From: Glandiceps talaboti
Taxonomy: Eukaryota; Hemichordata; Enteropneusta; Spengelidae
Assembly (NCBI RefSeq): GCF_964340395.1
Contig: NC_135570.1
Span: 8,553,322 to 8,617,321 of the forward strand
DNA: 64,000 bases
Direction of reading: 5' to 3'
In this document: positions 24,690 to 37,600 of the stretch, piece by piece
Layout: each line of letters starts with the position of its first letter
Position numbering within the stretch: the stretch's first letter is position 1
The notes under the pieces: generated by a model
The model's input: the letters and a program-made list of their open reading frames with translations, nothing else
Databases searched by the model: none
Told to the model about the DNA's origin: nothing
Made by a program: the position numbers and the translations under genes

Positions 24690-24895
24690 TTTTTTTCTTT
24701 TGGTCCGCAAAGGATTATGGGTAATCAGGTTGCAGTAAAGTTCGATACTTCCGGGTTTAGTTCAGGACAGCGATCAAGTGAGCTGCATGCTGCTGAATAT
24801 AACGGTAAGAAGTCTAATAGTGTGAGAAGGCTGCAGGAAAATTGACCCACCCCAGAAGAGTTTGTAAGAAGGCGAAGGAGCTACACAAAACAACA
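24690..24895. promoter_or_regulatory. Bidirectional promoter between MRPS24 and FUT11
   Basis: Only 206 bp separate the two start codons, which face away from each other. The interval holds an ETS/GABP-type site ACTTCCGGGT (24747-24756) and an inverted repeat GATTA-TGGG-TAATC (24713-24726), and it has more CpG than its surroundings. An AAAATGGC motif overlaps the MRPS24 ATG. No TATA box is seen. Motif identities follow known consensus sites, and activity is inferred. Confidence 0.75.
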
Positions 24896-27201
24896 ATGGG
24901 TGTTCAGATGTTTATAACATTAGTCTGTTTGACTTGTACAATATTTGCTGAAACTGACGATAGTAATGCAGAGACAACTTTTTCTCAGGCTAAAAGTTCG
25001 ATGCCAATTTTGTTGTGGTGGACCGAAAAACTATTTCCGCATTTCGAGGGAGATACTGCAGTAGTTCACTGCAGTAATGGCGCCACCTGTTTGGCCACGA
25101 ATAATAAGGAAAAATTACAGAATCCGTTAACCAGAGGAATAATATTTTATGGAACTGATTTCCGTGCATATGAAGCTCCATTACCCAGAAGGCCTCACCA
25201 TGAATGGGCACTACTGCATGAAGAATCTCCCATGAATAATTATGTATTATCACATAAACCTGTAATACGCATGTTCAACTATACTTCTACATTTCGACGC
25301 GAGTCTGATTTTCCTCTCACTTCACTTCCTATCAACTCCTTAGATTATATCACAAAGCGGCGACCCATACCCTTGAAACGGAAAAACGAATTACGAAAAA
25401 CAGAAAATTTAGCACCGGTGTTATACGTGCAATCACATTGTGATGTTGCATCAGATAGAGACCGTTATGTCAAAGAGCTTATGAAATATATCCAAATTGA
25501 CTCGTATGGACAGTGTCTACATAATAAAGATTTACCTACAGAGGAACTTATAGACACACTTACCATGCACCACCCTGACTTTTTAACCTTCATATCACAG
25601 TACAAGTTCCATTTAGCTTTTGAAAATGCAATTTGCGATGACTATATGACAGAAAAATTGTTTCGTCCACTGCATGTCGGATCTGTTCCAATTTATTGGG
25701 GTTCATCAAAAGCACAAGACTGGATGCCAAACAAGAAGTCTGTTATAATGATGGAAGATTTTGAATCACCCGAGAAACTGGCCAACTTTATCACTGCATT
25801 AGATCAAAATGATGAAGAATATTTGGAGTTTTTGAAATTCAAAAATGAAGGACTTGAGAATGACTATTTAGCAGATCACGTGAACAAGAGAGGTTGGAGT
25901 GTTGATAACATAGGACAAAGGGATTTCATTTCTGGTTTTGAGTGCTATGTGTGTGAGAAGGTGAATGAACGACTTGATGCTGAGCGCAGACATGAAGATG
26001 ATCCTTCAGTTGAATTACTGCCACCAAAGATGGCCTCCAATCGTCATATGGGATGTCCTGAACCAGACGTTTCCTATGGCGACAGAGATGATATGTCCAT
26101 GTCTGATGAGTAAGTTTTATAATATGTAAGATACAACACATAATGCCACACAAATCAGCCCAAGTATTGGTTGGGGCTGAACAACACAATTCTTACAGTC
26201 TACACTATGCCCTCTTCAGGATAACCATGCATACTAGTCTAGTTACTATGCGTGTAGTAGTTTTCCTTTTCTACAATCTCTCTTTCTCCACATAGTCAAA
26301 TCGACAAATTCTAATGAAAATCTAGCTAAACCTTCTGCAGGGAAAAGGGTAAACAGTGTATGTTAGAAGTAATCCATCACAGTATCCGTATTACATAACC
26401 TTGCAGTGGTTGTAATTGGTTATTTCATTCAGTTAACTACAAACTCAACCTCCAGTTTAAAAGTGATGTGGGGGCACGATAACATCATCACATTTATAGC
26501 AAAACTCCAATAGCATAAACTAACACTGTTGGTGGTAAAAAATGGAATGCTGTGCTAGAGAAATCCATTTTACTATATGGTGGATATAATCTAGTGCCAT
26601 GACAGAGCGCCCTCACACATCAGTCAACCCCTCTCACGACCAGTGAGGGCAGGACGACATGATGTACCTTATAGTCTAAGAGATCATGATTATAGCACAT
26701 ATAGGGAGTAGACTAACCATATACATACTGCAAGGACTAATACATGTATCACATGTACTCAAAAGTAGTTCTGAACTTCTAAAGTGACCTTTTTATGTAA
26801 ACATTGTGTACTATCGGTAGAAGAGTGAATATCAGCAGGGTTTATATTTCACTAAATTTAATTCTATTCTTGTAGATGTTGGTTTTCTAGGGTTTCAATT
26901 CTGCAGAATATTTTAAGAAGCAATAAACTGTATACTTATGTTTTACCAAATACTTTTTCACATTATTTTATACATTTATGGAAGTGTCAACTGTTGTATT
27001 GACACTTTTGACAACATTACGTTGACACCAAATGTACCCTGATTATTTTTTTTCATTTTCAGTACTCACATGTGGAGGGAAGACTTCTGGAGTTCTTTTG
27101 ATCAAGCACTAACGCTACAGACCATGATAAGTGTTGGGGAACAAGACTCTTCAAAACTCTTTAAATACATGCGGCAAATGGACAAATATAAAAGACCATA
27201 A
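24896..27201 (+). CDS. FUT11: Alpha-1,3-fucosyltransferase 11 (GT10, FUT10/FUT11 clade)
   Basis: A secretory-pathway glycosyltransferase using GDP-fucose. FUT10/FUT11 have more recently been described as protein O-fucosyltransferases acting on EMI domains. Two exons (24896-26109, 27063-27201) join in phase (GA|T) to give 450 aa. I chose ATG 24896 because the open frame extends upstream only from a TTG, and the ATG begins a signal or anchor segment (MFITLVCLTCTIFA). The acceptor motif HEWALLHEESPMNN lies at ~102-115 and the GDP-fucose motif FHLAFENAICDDYMTEKLF at ~238-256. YVQSHCDVASDRDRYVKELM and FECYVCEKV also match. Blocks such as LDQNDEEYLEFL and ERLDAERRHEDDPS favour FUT11 over FUT10. The second exon supplies the C-terminal MWREDFWSSFDQAL. 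Confidence 0.96.
26150..26690. repeat. Dispersed repeat in the FUT11 intron
   Basis: It shares blocks with MRPS24 intron 2 (22780-23050), with 27880-28060 and, at its right end (CCCTCACACATCAGTCAACC), with 12360-12450. Short TTACAGT motifs at both edges link it to the 46-bp array at 20722. Confidence 0.6.
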
Positions 27202-27324
27202 TGTCTCACCTACATCTGTACATAGGAAGAATTAAATGATATTCCACCTTCATTGCAAGTTTATAGCTTTACTCAGTTGTGAAACATGATATGGGCACTT
27301 ATCAGTATTATGTATATCAATCAA

Positions 27325-27633
27325 ATGAATGAATGTGTGTGAGTGTGTGTGCATGTATGTATGTATGTATGTATGTATGTATGTATGTATGTATGTATGT
27401 ATGTATGTATGTGTATGTATGAAAGTGTGTGTGTGTATGTATGAAAGTGTGTGTGTATGTATGTATGTATGTATGTATGTATGTATGTATGTATGTATGT
27501 ATAGTATGTGTGTGTATGTATGTATGTATGTATGTATGTATGTATGTGTGTGTGTATGTATGTATGTGTGTATGTATGTATGTATATATGTATGTACGTA
27601 CGTACGTACGTACGTACGTACGTACGTATGTAG
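27325..27633 (+). repeat. (ATGT)n / (ACGT)n microsatellite in FUT11 3' UTR
   Basis: Long ATGT runs with GTGT interruptions end in a TACG run of about eight units (27594-27627). Its open frames are low-complexity artefacts. It lies between the FUT11 stop and the first AATAAA (27676-27681), so it is probably transcribed in the 3' UTR. Confidence 0.95.
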
Positions 27634-27675
27634 TTTGCAATGTCAAAACTATGATTTTAGATATTCAAAGGGGAC

Positions 27676-27681
27676 AATAAA
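27676..27681 (+). other. Candidate FUT11 polyadenylation signal
   Basis: AATAAA lies 475 bp after the FUT11 stop codon, following the ATGT microsatellite. Confidence 0.5.
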
Positions 27682-28093
27682 CACATCAAAATGAATTTCT
27701 TTTGTAAACTGAAATGTTTGTAGTAATAGTCAACCAGCATAGATAACATGTTAACAGACAGAATGAGTTTTAAAACTTTTAAACTAGGGAAGAACATATT
27801 ATTTAAAGATGTCTGCAATTATATGACAATATTTCATGTTTGTCTAGAACACTAAGTGCGCCCTCAAGTGTCAGTTTGCTTGTTTTGTGATGTGGTAGTT
27901 ATCAATTACATAGCTACTACAGGTGTCTTGTACATGATTCAAAGTACATATATGCAGTTTCACTTTTACTAATGATTGGATCTTGGTGGTCATTTAAAAT
28001 TCAACACAGAAAATTGTGCTGACAATAAAGCGTTACTCTACGTCTCTAGGTATAGGAATTGAAAACCAACAATGAATCTCAGGGCTACTTTTA

Positions 28094-28496
28094 AAGGGGA
28101 ACACCACTCCAGGAAATAAATGTGCTCTCATAAACTTTTCTACTGTATGGACGTATGCACACTAAACAGAACATAATGTTTTAATTCTTTATTTTGTCAT
28201 AAACTTACCGTAGACCATGTTGTCACTTTAAATGTATGTCTACATTGCATTTTATCTTAGTGTATATTTTTACCTATTTTATGTGGTATTCTTGTAGCTT
28301 ATCTTTTATCTGTGAAACTACACCTATTTTCATTGTAAGCTTTTGCGTTTATATGTGGCAATAAAGTTATTATTATTATTCCATTTGGTGTTTCTTGGCA
28401 ACCAAGCAAAAATCATGTGATGTGAAATCACAACATGACTCTCCAGAACCCCCAGTTTATGAAAATACCCGTATTTCCTGGAGTTGCATTCCCCTT
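28094..28496. mobile_element. ~400-bp inverted-end element with nested retroposon tail
   Basis: The left end AAGGGGAACACCACTCCAGG and the right end, in reverse complement AAGGGGAATGCAACTCCAGG, form inverted repeats. The interior at 28200-28380 ends in GGCAATAAAGTTATTATTAT, typical of the 3' tail of L2-like non-LTR retrotransposons or their SINEs. One end of a related element is seen at 12510-12575. Confidence 0.7.
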
Positions 28497-28499
28497 GCA

Positions 28500-31179
28500 C
28501 TTTATACACCAGTAACATGACACCACTTATAATCTGAACATTTTATTTATAATACAAGAAAACAGTAATGCAATTTGTAGAATATAACACACAAACCATC
28601 AACACACATGAAATGACTCAAATTATTTTTCTTGCACATATCCTGATGATTTTTAAAACAATAACCTAACAAAAACTTTCCACAAAACAACTCTGCAAAC
28701 ATATTCAATGATGGTAATTTAATGAGTAGGGAATATAATACCAGTAAATATATTATGTGGTTTCAAAAAGTTATTTCTATGAAATAGTAGTGTACAGTTG
28801 AATGGGCACAACAAAGGTGAGTCTAATGTCCAGTGAGTCACAAAGTCACTTACCATTTCAACATTGTGTGTCGTATCTAAAAATATGCATGGGAAATAAA
28901 ATTATTTGTATCATGTTACGACATGAAATTATTCAAATAAAATGAAATTATTCAAATCATGAACAGACTTGCTATACATTGGGTTGGGAATTGTGGGTTA
29001 GCAAATAACTGAGATGGCCACTTATTCTTACGTCACCAGTGCACATATCTATCAGTCTGTCTATAGTATAAGTGGTATGGAAATGAGGATTACATGTAAG
29101 ACACCACACAATTGTAAAGTACAAACGATAGATATCAACACTGAAGCACTTGGTGATGTAGGCACCTTGATTGTTTACATACCCAGAATTCCCTACTCCA
29201 GTGTAATTTGAATAATTTAATGTCTCATATTTTTAGAGAAGTTGCACAATGCAGAAGTAGTGAAAGTGGCTTTTCATGACTTACTGGACATCAACTAAAG
29301 CAGCTAGGATGAAATCGGCCTTGCCGTTTGTTCCCCTTTAATGTGCCCGATTGCTCGGTCTGGTCTATTCATGTACGGTATTTTCTGGGGGGGGGGGGGG
29401 GGAATATATGCAGAAAGAAGATGTCTTACTATGACAGATGGCACCAAAATAATACAATTCTTTCAAGCAATAAATGAATAGAGTATTACTTACACCAAGT
29501 TGTAGATTTTTATATTTTGATTCTAAAAAATGGATAAACATATTCATAGATATTTTCACACTTCAATTTTCAAAAATACTTGCAAGGTAGCAAGATTACA
29601 GTTTTACAAATGGCATAACATGTTTATTCATACAATCCACAGCATGTCTCAACTAACACAGTGACAGGGGCATGTGGTTGTATGACAATGAACATGTTAC
29701 AAATGTTAGAAAAAAATATGCAGTAAATATCATATATTTCTTCAAGATGAGCCATTCCAAGCTGGATATACATCAGTGTGCCCTCTAAGCCAATTTGACA
29801 TGCCACTGATGTACATAATTTCTAGTGACGCACCAGTTTGGTGTTCCCCTATCTCTTTTACTATTTGGTGACTCACGAGAAATGCCAGTTTTTACCATTT
29901 TGACTCAACAAAATTTGGCTATCATTAGAGGGCACTCTGATATACAGTGTACTTTTTATCAATGTTGTGTTGCAAAGATTGGCAACAATTTGAGTTTAAT
30001 ATCTATTTTCTTTCCACTTTTGTCTATGTTGAAATGCTAGCATAAATATGGTGCGAGAAAATGTGGACATCAAACAATAACTTGATATTTTTTAGCATAT
30101 ATCTAGTTCTAATGTTGTTTTGCAAGTGATAAAAATAAAACTGCTTTCATTGTGTTACTGTGTTAAAAATATGACAGTGCCTGTACAATATTGAACTCAA
30201 GAGGGTGCAAACATACAGGATTGCATTCACAGTTTGCAATTCTGTACTATCAGGTCAAAAGATTGGTATGCGAAAATATAGTTTGACAGTCTAATAATTG
30301 ACACAGCTCTCAGAGATTTGAACTGTTATGCCAAATTAAGATGAAAAGATGAAAACAATGAGGCACATGTAGGCAACCATATTTGATTTATGAAAAGAAA
30401 AAGCAAGAAATGCAAAATTACCACAAAAATAAGAACATGTATAAGTTCATTCTGCATGAAAACTTGCTTCAAAGCATGGTTCCCAATTGTCTTGTATTAC
30501 AATTATCATACTATGAAATCAACATTTTGTACTTTTGCTCTATTGCTCTGATCTGATATCTGACTATTGTCCTCATTTCGTTGACACACACAAATTTCAG
30601 ATATACTGAAAAAGTTAGATGAATGTTTCATCAGAGTAGAAGGCCATTGACATTGAAATAAGAAATACAAGGGTAAAATGCAATTTGACTTAATAGCACT
30701 TATGGATACAACCACTGAAGGTGTACAAACTTGTTTCTGTCAGAGTTAAAGTTTTGTCAAAAGAATGTAGAATATTTTACTCTGTAAAAGACAAGTGTGA
30801 ACATGGGGGGGGGGGGGGGTGGGGGGGGGGGGTTGTCACACTCGACAATTATCTTAATGAAAATGTTAGTATAGGCCAGGATGAATGTTTGTGCTGACTT
30901 TCAAGGTAAAGTCTGTACATCTCTCAGTCTGCCTATTTCACAGGATAACTATCTCTTTCTATTCAAGTTATTTAGTTTTCTTTAAGAGTTCATTCAAGAG
31001 ATTACATTTTGCCAAACCCATCCTGATATCATTTCTATGAACACAATAATAAATATTTTTCAGGTGTTACGCCCTTGTTAGGGCAACAGCTCAGAAGTGT
31101 GAACATTTCACATCGTCACAGCATTTCCAGGTACAATGTATATACTACAGTCATGGTAGAGTTTTCAAGGATAGCTTTA
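28500..31179. other. Intergenic DNA between FUT11 and MARCHF8 3' ends
   Basis: No conserved coding sequence. It holds poly-G tracts at 29385-29402 and 30806-30832 and the reverse copy of the 13.6-kb family at 29775-29955. The two genes end toward each other here. Confidence 0.5.
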
Positions 31180-31440
31180 TCATGTCTACATCACTGGTTC
31201 TGCTGTGTTTAGAAATACGAGTCAAAACATTCAAAATTACCATTAGTTTCCCCGGTCTTTCTTTTGACATTACTGGCGCTGGTATAATTATGTTATTCTC
31301 CAATAATTTTCTTCATTTAGCCGGAAAGTACTCGTGACCTAAGGTTGTCAATACTTGTTGACAAAGACCCCTTATTTTAGGTCACTCATATTTGCCTTGG
31401 CTGAATGAAGAAAAACATTGGGGAATAACATCTAATTGTA
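31180..31440 (+). repeat. Dispersed repeat with internal fold-back (copy 1 of 3)
   Basis: It starts with CATCACTGGTTCTGCTGTGT. A fold-back module follows: TCCAATAATTTTCTTCATTT near 31300 pairs with GAATGAAGAAAAACATTGGG near 31405, and ACTCGTGACCTAAGG pairs with TTAGGTCACTCATATTTGCC. The copies at 42180-42530 and (reverse) 50310-50640 share the module and its flanks. Confidence 0.8.
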
Positions 31441-34400
31441 ATACATGTATCAGATACTGGATAAATAACACATCCATGCCAGGATCTTAGTTTTCAAATA
31501 TGACATATATAACATAATCTCTCCAGTTACAAATGATTTGACCTATACCTTCATAAGACATTAAATACACTGCATGTATATTATCTTTAGAGTAATTAAT
31601 ACAGTACTCTCTTTGTTGTAAAATACCCAAGGGACATCAATAAAGTTCACTGAAGTATTAAGTGTACTTTATCAATAATATATTAATAAGACTTCTTTGC
31701 AGACTATCTTAAATTTCTTATGATCAAATACTATGTTGTAAATTTAATGGGAGTACATTAAAATTTAAGGCCATTGTAGATGTAACTATATACTTGTATT
31801 ACAGTACAACATAAAACTAAACTGAAACTTCCCAAATAAATATCCAATTCTCCTGAATAGTTATCAAGTGTTTACTGGCATCATATTTTTACTGATATTA
31901 GATATACTTTAAAAATATCTCTGTATGAATATTGGGATCATGTGGTGACTCACATTGCAGCCATTTTCAACGCCATGTGAACTTAAGGAAATTGGGTTAT
32001 ATTACAATGAACATTGTGTGTATTGTGGTACAGCTGCATGTTGTGTAGCTATTTTACAAAGAATTGCACATATTACACAAACATGGCTATCATGCTGACA
32101 TATTTTACAGAACTTTAAAACAAGGTGATGGTCTCTTATAGTAGTCTATATTTGTGCCAAGTTTGAATAGAAATGGTGTGGGTCTGTCAAAGATATGGCT
32201 GGACATGAATGACTGGAACTCATATGTTGACACCTATATAACCATCTTGTTGGAGTTAAACAGTTACAATGTCTGTATTTCTGCACTATCCTACATGTGC
32301 TACAAAAATGTTATATGCTAGTGTATAACGATTTACCCTGTACTAACAAGGGTATTTGTGAGGTCGTAACCCACAGTCTGTGGACACCTAACCAGCCCAT
32401 TCAGGACATGTAACCTTCAAGCCAGTTTTGACCCCATCAAAAAGGGTATAACTTTTTTGATGCTTTCATTCTTTGGGTAGTTTTAATTTATTGCAGATTT
32501 CAGGCCTCAACAAACGTCTGGGACAGCTGAAAATGTTAAGACTAGAAGTTATTTTTGTGGGGCGATTTGTTAAAATAATGTCCAATTATCTAATTGACTT
32601 AACTACTATGTCCTTCAAAAGCAGAAATGAGATACTTTTTTTTGCTGGCAAACAATTATCCATTCAGCTGCATAGTGAAAATATGAAAGGAAGTCATAAC
32701 CGTAAACATGTTTGTCATTTTAGGAGCTTTCATTTAGTACAGTTTATAAAACAAAGATGTATTTTATTTGTGTTGAAAAACATGAATGTGAAAATGTCAC
32801 CACTCAAACAACAATGAGTTCAGTACGATACTCCGTTCATACCTGGATGATGATTGAGAACATTCAAAGTCATTTTAAAGATAAGCTTTCATTATCTACA
32901 CATTCATCAGACATTCATTTTAAATCCTGACAAGACTTTAGGTTTGAAATAGTAAATAGGTTTGCTGAATAAATGCCATATACAAGCCATGTTTTAAACA
33001 GAAATGAGAAAATATCTATAATCTTTGACATGACCAAGTTATAATAGTTCTGATTCTAATACTTGTGATGTTAAAACTACCAAACATTTTTTTTGGCAAA
33101 TTTCATTATTTTTGCTGGCAGAAGGTAAAGATGTATTATTTCTCAATATTTCGCTATGTTCAGCTGAGAATTACAAATGCAAGACATATGAGTCTGTATG
33201 ACTACAAATTGACAGTTCAAACTGACAAGGCTTTTGTTTTTCCTAGCAAAATTATGATGACTACAGGTAAGCTATCGAGAAGCTAATGCAGACACAGACT
33301 AAAAGTATTGTTGTAACATACATTTGTTGATATAATCTAGCAACAGACATTGATGTAATTACACTCGCAGTAGGGTGGAATCTCTCATGATAGCAAGTTT
33401 TCCTCCGGTGGCCACACATTCTATATTACTCTACTCGTATATTGATTACATGGTGATTATATCCACTCAAATAAGGCATCACTGCTATCACTGACTTGGA
33501 TGATCTGATCTATCACACTGAACGACAATAGAATATATTGTTCAGAGAGAAACATTAAAGCTGAATAATCAAATCATTGCATTATCAAGGTCCGTAGCAG
33601 ACAGATCGAAACGTCACATTTGTTTCCAATTTACTATTCCAAAGTAACTATATTGTACTGTCCTAACAATAGTTTTAGTTTGTGTATGTTATACTTTATA
33701 GTTTGCCTACAGCTTGCTTTCCAGAGTACAAATGGCACATAATTACATCTAACAACTAACAATGACGAATACAAAGTAAGCACATGGAGATTACGACTAT
33801 CACTGTAGTCTTTACTTGAAGACATCATATTTTGAAAATCTGTACAATTAAAAGCAATGAGCAGTTAAAAACCAAGATGACAAACTGAAAACAACCCCCC
33901 CCCCCCCCCATCCATCACAGAATTGACTTGAAAAAAGTCATTTCACAACCTTGTATTCTATTTACATCACTCTCCTGTACAACTGAATATTTGAACAAAA
34001 AAACATCCATTAAAAGAAACCGTTGCTGATTGGTTGGTGGCCAACCTGTTATATTATAAAGCTTATCAGAATCACCCAATCAAATTGTAACATAGTGCAT
34101 TCTATTTACATGTTAGTGCCTCATTAAATGCAATCCAAATACATGTAGCCGAATGATACAAATTTTTTGTTTCAAAATAGTTGAACCTCTAAAATACAAA
34201 TATAAGTTTGTAAAGTTTTTTGTTTATACAATTTGAGTGACTAATGTTGCAGCAATTTCCATTTTGTTTCCACATTGCTTAGCATATATTGATAAGTACA
34301 AATGTACCCGCCCCGTAAAAAGTCCAACAACAAATTATGTTCTAAATAACACTTTTGACTAATAAAACTTTTGGACAACATATAGTTCCTTATTTCAAAA

Positions 34401-34441
34401 CTGAAATGCATTGATTTGCAAATTAAAAAGCAAGGAATTGT
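31441..34441. other. Intergenic DNA 3' of MARCHF8, nothing recognised
   Basis: AT-rich, with a C-run at 33894-33910. ORFs of up to 114 codons (32473-32817) have no family resemblance, biased composition or splice support. Confidence 0.5.
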
Positions 34442-34447
34442 TTTATT
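34442..34447 (-). other. Candidate MARCHF8 polyadenylation signal
   Basis: AATAAA on the minus strand, about 180 bp after the MARCHF8 stop codon. Confidence 0.45.
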
Positions 34448-34622
34448 TTATGTATAACTTGTCTTAAATTTAAAAGTGAGTTTATAATCTAAAATATTTG
34501 CCACACTGTGGTATTGTGGATTTTAGATAAAATACACCGACGCATCGTAAAACCATGACGCGATCTGTAACAGTATGCTAATACATCATTTGCATTTTTG
34601 TAACTTTCTTCTATGTAAATTG

Positions 34623-37600
34623 TTACAATGTCACCTCGGCAACTGATTCAGGATCCTGATTGTTGGAATTATTCTTCTCTCTGCAAGCCTCTGCATAATC
34701 TAACTTTTTTATCAACATCATTTCGGATCGTTTATCCTCTGGACAATTCTGTACGTAAATGACTCTGTTATAGGCTTTCAGCCTCCGCCATAGCTGTACA
34801 TAGACTTTACATTGTACATACATGAAGACAAGACCTCCGGTGAACCCAATTGCTACGACGACAAGTTTCGTCCAGAATGGCCATTCAAGTGCTCCCTGGC
34901 GGATTTCTTCTGTTGTGCGATCAATAAGAACATAAAGTGACCATACCACGCATGTGATTGCTATAACATGGAACGAGACTGAACACATAATTTTCCTTCT
35001 CTCACTAGATGACATCTCCAACTTTTCCCACTGCAAGAAAACCAAAAATATATTTTAATCGCAATGACAGTGAAATGTGCTGAAAATTCTCCCTTTGATA
35101 AACATTTATATGTGGCTAGCCGATAGCGGCTATATTGTATGTGTCGATATCTAATGCATACTTGTGCTCTATCTAATGTCCTTGCATGTACTGTGTGCCC
35201 TCATCGACTTACACAGGAGTAACCATTTGTTGACGTATTATTGCGACCCGATGTTATTTATTGTGACGCCAATAATGTGTCAACGAATGGTTAGTCCTGT
35301 GCAGTCAATGTACAAGTACAAATGTACACGGGTATAAGATACATGTAGAGCACAAGTACACAGTAGATATTGGTACATACAAAACAGTTGCTTTCTGCCA
35401 GCAACGCTCCCAAGGCCAACTCTACATCAAGACAATCCCCCTCATATGTACAGCTACACTCACAACCCCCCTCCCACAAGCACAGCTACACTCAAAGTCT
35501 TACATTTGCATACACTCAATAATCCTGAGGAGACATTTGCATCTAACAGTCCTTTTCTTTGAATACATCTATCAATTTAAGTTCTTTGCATTTTTCTTGC
35601 ACCCTTTCTTTTTTAGATTCTATGGGCTACACAGTTTGTTAACTGGGCAAGAAAACATGATTGAACAATACTCTACTGTCCCTCTCTCCTGGTGCAACTC
35701 CAAACTAGAAATATATCAGTTAAATTCAAGGCCTACATATTATTTCTTGACAATTGAATTGCATGTCTAGTGATATTTACATTGTTGATGTATGTAAGAA
35801 ACCAGCTGATAAAAGAAATGATAAAATCCAAGATATCATTTCTATATATTCATGGTCTAATGCAGTAATATAAACACAACGAATCTTGAAGTTACCGACA
35901 ACATAAACTAACTGCTTAATGAAACTAGGTTATTTATTGTCATCATGTACATTTTCCTTTCAGCAGGTATTGTATCTATGGTGACTGACTTGGCGTCATG
36001 GTAACGTAAATGTACCACAATCAATAATGCACATGTTAGTCTCTCTTTGCGACTGTAGATTACTATAGTAATCTAACAACTGCCTAATGGAATTTCATTA
36101 GCTTATCTTCTATAAGTATACATCAGCAGAATAGATTTAGTACACTAAAATTATATAGATTACAATGTAAATAATTGCACATAACAGTAATAAGTGTATT
36201 TTTTGCTAATTCCTTCTGCTTCGCTTTATCTAAGTACAAGGAAGACATGCTGAGACAGTCTGTAGTGTCTATGGTTTATCAATCTGATTAAAATCTGATG
36301 TGGTGAAAGCGGCTAGATGTCTTTATTTACCTCTATTTCCAGCATTTTGTGTCATTTGTTTTGTTCTGGTTGATTGCTGCCTTCCCACATCTGACCCTGT
36401 GTAATTGAAAATCTCATTTGAACTTGCGCTTTTGAGTAGCCAATCAGGTTGAGCGTTATGTTGGCAGCTGCACACACTGAAGAAATTGAAAAAACAAACA
36501 AACGTACACATGGAGGGTTGCGTTGATGACACGACCCATTGGTAACGTTGCCATCTCTCTAAACGATTTTGAAAGAAGTGTGCTGATTGGTTGAAGAAAC
36601 CTTTGATCCTTTGATCCGTGAAATTCAAACAAGATTTTCTATTACACAGGGTCAGATGTGTTAAGGCGGCGATCACTCGAAACAAAACAAACGACACAAA
36701 ACGATACAAATAGAGGTAAATAAAGGCACCTAACTACTTTCACCACATTAGATTTTAATCAGATTGAGGACTTACATGTATATGAATGGAAACACCTCAA
36801 CTCTAGCCAGAGTTTGGAAAGCGTGCAAATATTAGTTAGCCTTGTCCCAATGCGGAATTTTGAATTGGTTTGAAATTGAATCAAAGTCGGTCATCCTGTC
36901 CCCATACACATTAAACCCAGTTTGAACCGATTTATCCTTAGGGAGTGCAGGGAGGGTGGTTTTGAACTGATTCATAGTAAATAATGATGCAAAAGCACAA
37001 TGAATTTATTCAAATCCATTGCTCAGTTTTCTAGTGGGAGACAGACACCAGTTTAAAGGGGTACACCTTTTATGATAGTTTATACCAATGTTTGTGAATC
37101 CATGTAGTAGTAGTACATGTACATGTATCCTACCTAAGTCAGGACTGTAGAAATGACATAATTTTGGTGAGGAACTCACATAAAATGTATTGAGAAGTTA
37201 GGTAGATTTTGACAACAATTCTGTTGGCATACTTATTTCTCCTTCTCTGTTACAAGGGATACATTCCACTATATGCCACACAGGAAGACCCAAAGTACCT
37301 GAAACTGCCCCAAGTTGCCGTCCTAATAGGACATTATGTCACACTCTGGGTGCCCCAAGTCAACTCCTCACTGTGTGGGGGCAGCTTGAATTATAAGATC
37401 AACCTGACTTGACCAAACCCAAGATGGGAATGAAACATGATTGGTTACTTTTTATCAACTGTGAAAGAATTATACTTTCTTTTCAGAAACCTTTTCAATA
37501 TTTGTTAGAAAATAACTATCCACTTCTAGAGTATCTGAAATATTTTGGAAAGACGGAATAATGTATTTACTGTGTTTTAAAGGCCAGGGTTTCATTCCAA

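Noticed and set aside
24842-24895. Upstream TTG start for FUT11
   Set aside because: TTG is not a normal animal start, and the first ATG at 24896 begins the signal or anchor segment.
27317-27694. ORFs of 83-121 codons rich in C-M-Y-V or H-T-Y-I
   Set aside because: Pure microsatellite translation in the FUT11 3' UTR.
32473-32817. 114-codon plus-strand ORF
   Set aside because: No motif, AT-driven composition and no splice or promoter context.
36323-36709. 128-codon minus-strand ORF
   Set aside because: It lies wholly inside a CAATCTG-family element and has no transposase signature.
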